Below, in pieces: positions 14,180 to 19,271 of a stretch of 19,271 bases of DNA (positions are counted from its first letter, which is position 1; the number at the start of each line of letters is the position of its first letter). The translations under genes were made by a program, and so were the position numbers. The notes beneath the pieces are model-generated. The model had not been told where the DNA came from. It ran no database searches and saw only the letters and a program-made list of their open reading frames with translations. Origin of the DNA: DASXTB01 sp036505615 (GTDB taxonomy: Bacteria; Acidobacteriota; UBA6911; JACQSX01); the NCBI GenBank assembly GCA_036505615.1, contig DASXTB010000187.1, positions 1 to 19,271 of the forward strand. The letters are read 5' to 3'.

Positions 14180-16666
14180 TCACCGGAACGGAGAACGAAA
14201 ATTCACTCCCATGCGGATGGTGCGTGGTGTTCCAACAGTGGTGGCGGGAGTGCGCCCGGTTGCATAATTGCGATCGAAGAGATTTTCAACAGCAGCATAG
14301 ACTTCTACCCCTGAACGGATGGGGCGGGAAACGTAGATATCAAAAACCTTGTAAGAACCCAGTCGCAGCGCGTTGCGGTCGTCTTCAAAGGCATCGGAGT
14401 TGTAGCGCGCAGCCAGACCGATATTCACAAAATGCTGAGATGCGCGCTGCGCCTGGAAGGTTAAGGAGTGACGCGGAATTTGGGGAAGGCTCAAGCCAAC
14501 CAAGGAAGCGTCGGCCGGAAAAACTCGGACGCGCGCATCGGCCAGCAGGTACGACGAGCTGAAAGTCCAGGCGGAGTTGGGTCGGAGCTCAGCCTCTGCT
14601 TCGACGCCCCGGGACCTGGTTCGCCCCAGGTTCTTACGCTGCCGCGTTATCAACGCCGCAGTCTCAGACAGTGTAATGTTTGCAATCGGATCATTCAGCA
14701 TGGTTAGAAAAACCGTGCCTCGCAGTGCAAGCCGGCCCTGTCCGGAGGCCCATAAGGCGCCGGCTTCACCGGTGGTCGATCTCTCCGACTTGAGGGCCGA
14801 GTTGCCCTGAGTGAGAATATTGCCCACACGGAAGTCGCGGTAGAGCTCGTTTAGTGTGGGAGCGCGGAAGCTGCGACCCACCGAAGCGCGGAAACTCAAA
14901 TGGGTGTCAGCAACAAACACGGCGCTCAAGCGCGGGCTGAACGCAGTCTCGCTTCGGGAAGGGAAAAGAGTGGCCCGGGCAGCGGTGTTTGCAAGTAAGG
15001 AGCGCGAGCTACTGGAGCCGTCGCGATTGCGCCAGGAATCCAGGCGGCCGGAGCCCGTTATGCGCAGTTTTGCGCTAGCGAAGAATTCCACGCTCGCCAT
15101 GGCGGCGAGGTTGTCTTGAACGCCTCCCGCCACCGTATTTGTGCTGCGTCTTCCTGCCGTGTCGTAGATGATTTCGTCGCTGAATCCCCGAACTTGGCGA
15201 CCTTCCATTCCCGCGCTGGCAGCCACTTTACTCAGAAAGATGCGCGACCACAGAAGCGATCCTCCCATTTGGCGCGCCGGCACACGCTGCAGGCGGGTCA
15301 GCGCTTCGCGGGTGCGGCTGGCGTCGATTGAAGAAAAAGTCTGATCGTATCCCTGGGTTCCTCCGAAAATCCGTAACCTCCATGCGTCTCCATATCGGTC
15401 GGTACTTTCGCCTCCCAGGACAATCAGACGAGAAGCAGTGGAATTTCTCTGCAGCGGTGTTCCGTTTTGACGATGCTCTCCAAACAGTTGTCCCCGCACA
15501 AAGAGCCTGGATCCCGAGGCAAAAAAGCCTCCCTCAGAGAATTTCCGTTCCAGTGTCACTTCCACCGTGCGATGCCAACCTCCCGCGGCTTCGTCGACCG
15601 AACCGCGTTCTCCGGAGGCGACGGGGATGTATCCGTCAGTCGTTGCCGTGTCGACGGCCACACTTGCTCCCCACGCGCCCGCTGTTTGAGTGGAGTCACG
15701 AGTTGCATGGGCGGCAAACAGCGAAAAATCAGCGCTGTGCAGCGTACCCAATGAGAAATCGGCGACAATGGTTCGCGGAGAAATGACTCGTGGCTCAAAG
15801 CCGATCACTCCACCGATGGCGCTGGAACCGTATTCGTCGCTGAGGCTGCCGCGCACGACTTCGACATCGCTGATGCGCGCCCGCGGAAAGCGGGACCAGT
15901 AAATCCAGCCGCCGAAAGGATCTCCCGCAGGAACACCGTCGTCCATGACAGCCGTGCGGCTGGCTCCGGAGCTGCCGGTAGCGCGCAGCGACACCCCTTG
16001 CGTAGTGGGATTGGCAGCCAGACTGGAGGTTCGTCGAAAGAGCGAGAATCCCGCCACCCGGGCGCGCAGCACGTCATCCACGGTTTGCTCAGCCGATGAA
16101 ATGAAGTTATCTCCCTCGATGGCTGAAATACTGGCGGGACTGTCGGCAACGCGCAGAGGGCGGCCGCCCCGCGTGGCCGTGACGACGACCGCGTCCGAAA
16201 GCCCGGCCACGCTTAACCTGATTTCGACAAAACCGGTATTTTCCGCGGCGCCCAGCGAAACTGAAGAGGGAGCAAAACCTTTTTGAGCCGCTGTCAGTTG
16301 GGCGCGATTGAAAGCGGAGACGTCAAAGGAGAATTCTCCGGCACTGTTGGTTGTGACCTGGCGTTCATCAGGATTATTGTCTAACCGAAGGAGCACCTGT
16401 GCCCCGACGATAGGGCGCCCCGAAGGGTCAACAACTTTCCCTGAAATGATTGTAGACGCCGAACTCGTGGATCCGAATATTGGGGCGCAAGATATAAGCC
16501 AGATGCAGATTAACGACCCTGTGTTGGGCCGTCTCCGATGATAGTTCGTTTGCTTACGAGGATTATTAATAGATTTGCCCCAAGAAGTCTTCGAAAAAGG
16601 TCGCGGTGTAAGGAATTGTCGAGGCCTCGGTGAATGGCTAACCAAGCCCTCTCGCCTATTGCCCAA
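14180..16666 (-). CDS. TonB-dependent receptor with carboxypeptidase-regulatory-like N-domain
   Basis: A large outer-membrane receptor for TonB-driven uptake of an unknown ligand. A hydrophobic stretch at residues about 52-70 (SLICIWLISCAPIFG) looks like the signal peptide core. A CarboxypepD_reg-like beta domain follows (ISGKVVDPSGRPIVGAQVLL, residues about 73-150), then the plug (VVVTATRGGRPL, PASISAIEG, DDVLRARVAGF, GVSLRATGSSGASRTAVMDDGVP, VEVVRGS, YGSSAIGG). A beta-barrel of roughly 550 residues follows, closing with AVENLFDRNY and a final strand near NFRSPF. The only available start is TTG 16666, giving about 50 residues before the signal core with no internal ATG, GTG or well-placed TTG. 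The true start is therefore uncertain (rare start codon or a frameshift upstream). No transport neighbour indicates the ligand. Confidence 0.88.
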   Translation of the reverse strand: MGNRREGLVSHSPRPRQFLTPRPFSKTSWGKSINNPRKQTNYHRRRPNTGSLICIWLISCAPIFGSTSSASTIISGKVVDPSGRPIVGAQVLLRLDNNPDERQVTTNSAGEFSFDVSAFNRAQLTAAQKGFAPSSVSLGAAENTGFVEIRLSVAGLSDAVVVTATRGGRPLRVADSPASISAIEGDNFISSAEQTVDDVLRARVAGFSLFRRTSSLAANPTTQGVSLRATGSSGASRTAVMDDGVPAGDPFGGWIYWSRFPRARISDVEVVRGSLSDEYGSSAIGGVIGFEPRVISPRTIVADFSLGTLHSADFSLFAAHATRDSTQTAGAWGASVAVDTATTDGYIPVASGERGSVDEAAGGWHRTVEVTLERKFSEGGFFASGSRLFVRGQLFGEHRQNGTPLQRNSTASRLIVLGGESTDRYGDAWRLRIFGGTQGYDQTFSSIDASRTREALTRLQRVPARQMGGSLLWSRIFLSKVAASAGMEGRQVRGFSDEIIYDTAGRRSTNTVAGGVQDNLAAMASVEFFASAKLRITGSGRLDSWRNRDGSSSSRSLLANTAARATLFPSRSETAFSPRLSAVFVADTHLSFRASVGRSFRAPTLNELYRDFRVGNILTQGNSALKSERSTTGEAGALWASGQGRLALRGTVFLTMLNDPIANITLSETAALITRQRKNLGRTRSRGVEAEAELRPNSAWTFSSSYLLADARVRVFPADASLVGLSLPQIPRHSLTFQAQRASQHFVNIGLAARYNSDAFEDDRNALRLGSYKVFDIYVSRPIRSGVEVYAAVENLFDRNYATGRTPATTVGTPRTIRMGVNFRSPFR

Positions 16667-16845
16667 ATCCGAGCGTGGGCGTCAGCGAGCGTGGAGATCA
16701 ATGTAGATTATGGCACCTGGTCTCTGTTGCAACGCGTGACACTCGGCGGCTGATGCATTATTGTCAGGACAGCTGATCCTTGCGGGCGTTTGACCTGGCT
16801 GCAGATACTTATGTGTTTCTCCACGCTCGCTCACGCTCGCGCTCG

Positions 16846-16880
16846 GTTCGACTTTCGACCTGCGACTTTCGACCTTCGAC
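16846..16880. repeat. Heptamer repeat tract, GTCGAAR family, abutting a stop codon
   Basis: Five 7-bp units (GTTCGAC, TTTCGAC, CTGCGAC, TTTCGAC, CTTCGAC on the plus strand) end exactly at 16880. The complement of the uxaA stop codon TAG starts at 16881. On the uxaA transcript strand this reads as GTCGAAR units, the same family and orientation as the first units after aroF. Confidence 0.85.
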
Positions 16881-18479
16881 CTATAAGGAGACAGACTGTT
16901 CGGCCCAGACCTGGAATTCACGATGCTTCTGTTCTTCCGCTTTGGCGCTGATCTCGCCACTGGCGACGCGCTGCACGAATTCGAAAACGCGCGCTCCGAC
17001 CTCATCAATGGTTTCAGTTCCATCGATGATGCCTCCCGCGGATAAATCAATATCGCGGGACATTCGCTGGTAGGTAGTGGTATTGGATGCCAGCTTGATG
17101 ACCGGGGCTATGGCGTTGCCGATAGTTGTTCCTCGGCCGGTGGTGAACGCAACAACAGTTGCTCCCGCCGCGACCAATCCAGGCGTGGATTCCTGATCGT
17201 AACCCGGCCCCTGCATCAGCCACAATCCTTTCCCCAAAGGAGGTTCCGCATATCCGGTCACTCCCTCCACTCGCGTCGTTCCGCCTTTGGCGATGGCGCC
17301 GAGCGACTTGATGGTGATGTTCAAAAGCCCGCCGGCAACGTTCCCCGGGCTGGGATTCTCGCCCAGTACGCTGCCGAACTTTGACGCGTATTCTTTGTAC
17401 CAATCGACCATGGCATAAACGGCACGTCCGGTTTCGGCGTCCTTGGCGCGATTGGCCAGAACGTGTTCAGCTCCGCAAAACTCCGGGACCTCGGTGATCA
17501 GAATCGTCCCACCGGATTGAACCACCAGATCGGCCGCGCGCCCGCAGGCCGGATTGGCGGAAAGTCCTGAAAATCCATCCGATCCACCGCATTTCACTCC
17601 CAAGACAAGTTCACTGATCGGTACTTCCTCACGCTTGACCTGGTTGGCAATGGGAAGCATCCTTTCCACTTCTTGCAGTCCCCGCTTCACAGCCGCTTCG
17701 GTGCCTCCAATCTCCTGGATGCCGATCTTTGCCACGGGCTTTTCAAAGGACCGCCGGCGCTTGAACAGATATCTATCCACTTTCGAGAGGTTGGTCTTTT
17801 CACAACCAAGGTCGATCAGAACCACTGCGCCGACATTGGGATGGTCCGCGTAGTTTGCCAGCGTGCGCATCAGCACGTCGATAGTGGAGCCATCCGAGCA
17901 GCCGCAACCTTTGTTGTGGGGAATGGCCACGACACCGTCAACGTTCGGGTATCGGTCTCTGGCGTATAGCGTGTACTCGGCTACCATGGATATCTGCTGC
18001 GCCTCGTGGCTGGCGCACATACTGGTGGGCACAATCAGGACGTAGTTTCGGGTACCTATTCTGCCATCCGTCCGGCGAAAACCCTGGAAAGTAGCGCGCT
18101 TCGTCAATGGGAAATAGTCGGGAAGTGGAGTTTGGAGGTCCTGGGGAATATCCCGCACGACGGGGACTTCGTTGGACATGTTTGAGTGCGAGATTGGATT
18201 TCCTTCTTCGATGCCAAGCGACGTTCCAATGGGCTGGCCGTATTGCAAGACGAACTGCCCGGCAGGAATAGGACGAGTTGCGAAGCGATGGCCCGGCATC
18301 ACAGTGCCGCTGATTCGCAGCACGTGCCCGTCCTGAACTTTTATGTGCGTTCCTGGTGTTACCTTTTCCTTTACAACCGCCACATTATCCTTGGGATCGA
18401 CAATGATGGCATATTCACTCAGTGGGCTGATCACCCCAGTCTCTTCTGGCATGGTTTTCTCGCTCTCAAGTAAACTCAT
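16881..18479 (-). CDS. uxaA: Altronate/galactarate dehydratase family (UxaA) with N-terminal SAF domain
   Basis: A 532-residue dehydratase of hexuronate or aldarate catabolism; altronate to 2-keto-3-deoxygluconate is the best-known reaction. An N-terminal SAF-like domain (about residues 20-100, from EYAIIVDPKDNVAVVKEKVTPG) is joined to the UxaA catalytic region. Visible blocks are GRIGTRNYVLIVPTSMCASHEAQ, PHNKGCGCSDG (metal-binding cysteines and histidine), DLGCEKTN, VKCGGSDGFSGLSANPACG, EVPEFCGAEH and FTTGRGTTIGNAIAPVIKLASNT. Fusion of the two domains is the usual form. ATG 18479 has AGGGG five bases upstream and is preferred to 18536, whose 19 extra residues lack conservation. The precise aldonate or aldarate substrate is not determinable. 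No other uronate genes are in the window. Confidence 0.93.
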   Translation of the reverse strand: MSLLESEKTMPEETGVISPLSEYAIIVDPKDNVAVVKEKVTPGTHIKVQDGHVLRISGTVMPGHRFATRPIPAGQFVLQYGQPIGTSLGIEEGNPISHSNMSNEVPVVRDIPQDLQTPLPDYFPLTKRATFQGFRRTDGRIGTRNYVLIVPTSMCASHEAQQISMVAEYTLYARDRYPNVDGVVAIPHNKGCGCSDGSTIDVLMRTLANYADHPNVGAVVLIDLGCEKTNLSKVDRYLFKRRRSFEKPVAKIGIQEIGGTEAAVKRGLQEVERMLPIANQVKREEVPISELVLGVKCGGSDGFSGLSANPACGRAADLVVQSGGTILITEVPEFCGAEHVLANRAKDAETGRAVYAMVDWYKEYASKFGSVLGENPSPGNVAGGLLNITIKSLGAIAKGGTTRVEGVTGYAEPPLGKGLWLMQGPGYDQESTPGLVAAGATVVAFTTGRGTTIGNAIAPVIKLASNTTTYQRMSRDIDLSAGGIIDGTETIDEVGARVFEFVQRVASGEISAKAEEQKHREFQVWAEQSVSL

Positions 18480-19055
18480 TCTAACCCCTAGGGGCAGTGC
18501 CTGGCTTCTTAAAAAGTCATTCCAGCGTGCTAGCACCCCCTCCGGCGCGCTTTGGAGTTTCTACATTCTCTAAGATCGCGTAGCGGACTAGTGCTCGGGG
18601 CGGACCCTGGGACGGCCGATCATGCTACTGAAACCGGCCCGGCCCGTTTTTGGGGGCGGGCGGCAGAATAAAGCCCAGGGCGGAGCTTGCGTAGCCCTGG
18701 GACAGCCGATATCACCGCAAGATGAGCTTTGCTGAAGAATGGGCCAAGCTGTTGAAGGCAATGCGCAAGGGGGAGGATTAGAGCTACCGGCATTCTGTCG
18801 CCCGCCCCAAAAAACGGGCCGGGCTCATGACGTGGAAAAATGGTCGGCAGTCCCAGGGCTCCGCAAGCTCCGCCCTGGGCTTTATTCTTCCGCCCAGCCA
18901 AAAAGCGGCCGGGCTGGTCCGCTTTCAAGGACCGAGAAAATGTAGAAAGTCCAGTGACCGCTTCGCGGGCTGAGACGGCGCGCCGTCGTTTCAAAATGTA
19001 GAAACTCCAGAGCCAGCGTTTATGCCGGCGAGACTGACCGCCTAATATTCGATGG
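18480..19055. other. Intergenic region of nested repeats
   Basis: No gene is supported. The region contains a near-perfect inverted repeat with arms 18631-18708 and 18846-18918. A third partial inverted copy lies at about 18795-18830. Several copies of a block containing ATGTAGAAACTCC are present: inverted at about 18551-18575, direct at about 18933-18955 and 18990-19012. Short open frames here are formed by the repeats. Confidence 0.6.
18631..18918. repeat. Inverted repeat with ~75-bp arms and a nested partial copy
   Basis: The left arm 18631-18708 and right arm 18846-18918 are reverse complements over their length. The central 37 bp (from AATAAAGCCCAGGGCGGAGC on) differ at about one base, and the outer parts differ more. 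A further partial inverted copy of the outer part (CGCCCGCCCC..ACGGGCCGGGCTC) lies in the spacer at about 18795-18830. The core is shared with the repeat at 1368-1593. Confidence 0.8.
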
Positions 19056-19271
19056 CTAAAGCCGGTTGCTTGAAAGGCCGGTGAAACCGGCCTCGGAGAA
19101 ATTCGGATTGCGCTGAACCCCCGGCCTTACAAGGCCGGGGCTAGTGTCGCGGGGTAATCCCCGCTTCTAATTGGTTAAAGTCCAATCCTCGCCGAAGCCC
19201 TACGGGCGAGGTAGTTGAATGGCAGTGCGTTCCCGCGAGGGAAGGTGCGGTGGGCCAGGAGACAAAGAACC
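19056..19271 (+). ncRNA. Candidate HEARO / omega-RNA scaffold (IscB/IsrB-type), right end cut by window
   Basis: Six strong hairpins follow one another within 168 bp. They are GGCCGG/CCGGCC (19076-19092), CCCCGGCC/GGCCGGGG (19119-19140), GCGGGG-TAAT-CCCCGC (19149-19164), ATTGG/CCAAT with loop TTAAAGT (19170-19186), CCTCGCC/GGCGAGG (19187-19211) and TTCCC-GCGA-GGGAA with a GNRA loop (19230-19243). The unpaired joins GTTGAATGGCAG and GGTGCGGTGGGCC follow. From memory the order and wording (GGTTAAAGTCCAAT, TTGAATGGCAG, GAAGGTGCGGTGG) resemble the HEARO RNA, the guide-RNA scaffold encoded upstream of IscB or IsrB nucleases of IS200/IS605-type elements. No such protein is within the window; it would start to the right. 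The 5' boundary is approximate. Structured RNA is well supported, the family assignment less so. Confidence 0.55.

Noticed and set aside
19056..19271. tRNA, tmRNA or group II intron at the right edge
   Set aside because: No cloverleaf, CCA end or tag frame is visible, and the sequence lacks the GTGYG 5' end and domain V pattern of group II introns.

Overview
The window is a bacterial chromosome segment, moderately GC-rich, carrying about fourteen protein genes separated by unusually repeat-rich intergenic DNA. A TonB-dependent receptor with a carboxypeptidase-regulatory-like N-terminal domain, a type I-beta DAHP synthase, single-domain receiver proteins and dense palindromic or heptameric intergenic repeats together suggest a Gram-negative soil bacterium, most likely Acidobacteriota. 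That placement is an inference from gene style, not from a marker gene.

Layout. 1-593 (-): 5' part of a secreted protein of unknown function that runs off the left edge. 780-1274 (+): TPR protein. 1366-1593: 46-bp inverted repeat. 1630-3090 (+): sodium:solute symporter. 3277-5723 (-): leuB, a small cupin and a HAD hydrolase in one orientation, with a heptamer-repeat tract between HAD and cupin. 5738-7170: repeat-rich DNA with two arms of about 200 bp in inverted orientation, bracketing a glyoxalase II-like metallo-hydrolase gene. 7190-9806 (-): compact operon of an unknown protein, a threonine/serine dehydratase and a receiver-PAS-histidine-box protein without an ATPase domain. 10218-11829 (-): aroF followed by a receiver-like protein, separated by a 31-unit heptamer tract. 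12323-13786 (+): polytopic membrane protein. 13782-14179: repeats. 14180-16666 (-): TonB-dependent receptor. 16881-18479 (-): UxaA-family altronate/galactarate dehydratase. 18480-19271: nested repeats, then a run of strong hairpins at the right edge that looks like a HEARO/omega-RNA, the guide-RNA scaffold of IscB/IsrB transposon nucleases. Its protein gene would lie just outside the window.

The protein genes are mostly ordinary metabolism and transport (leucine, aromatic amino-acid and threonine metabolism, hexuronate catabolism, solute uptake). The unusual content is intergenic. Four loci carry tandem 7-bp repeats of three sequence families. Three of them end 0-3 bp from the stop codon of the preceding reverse-strand gene, and two of those invert their orientation part-way so that the transcript could fold into a long hairpin. 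Several other dispersed repeats occur two to four times in the window.
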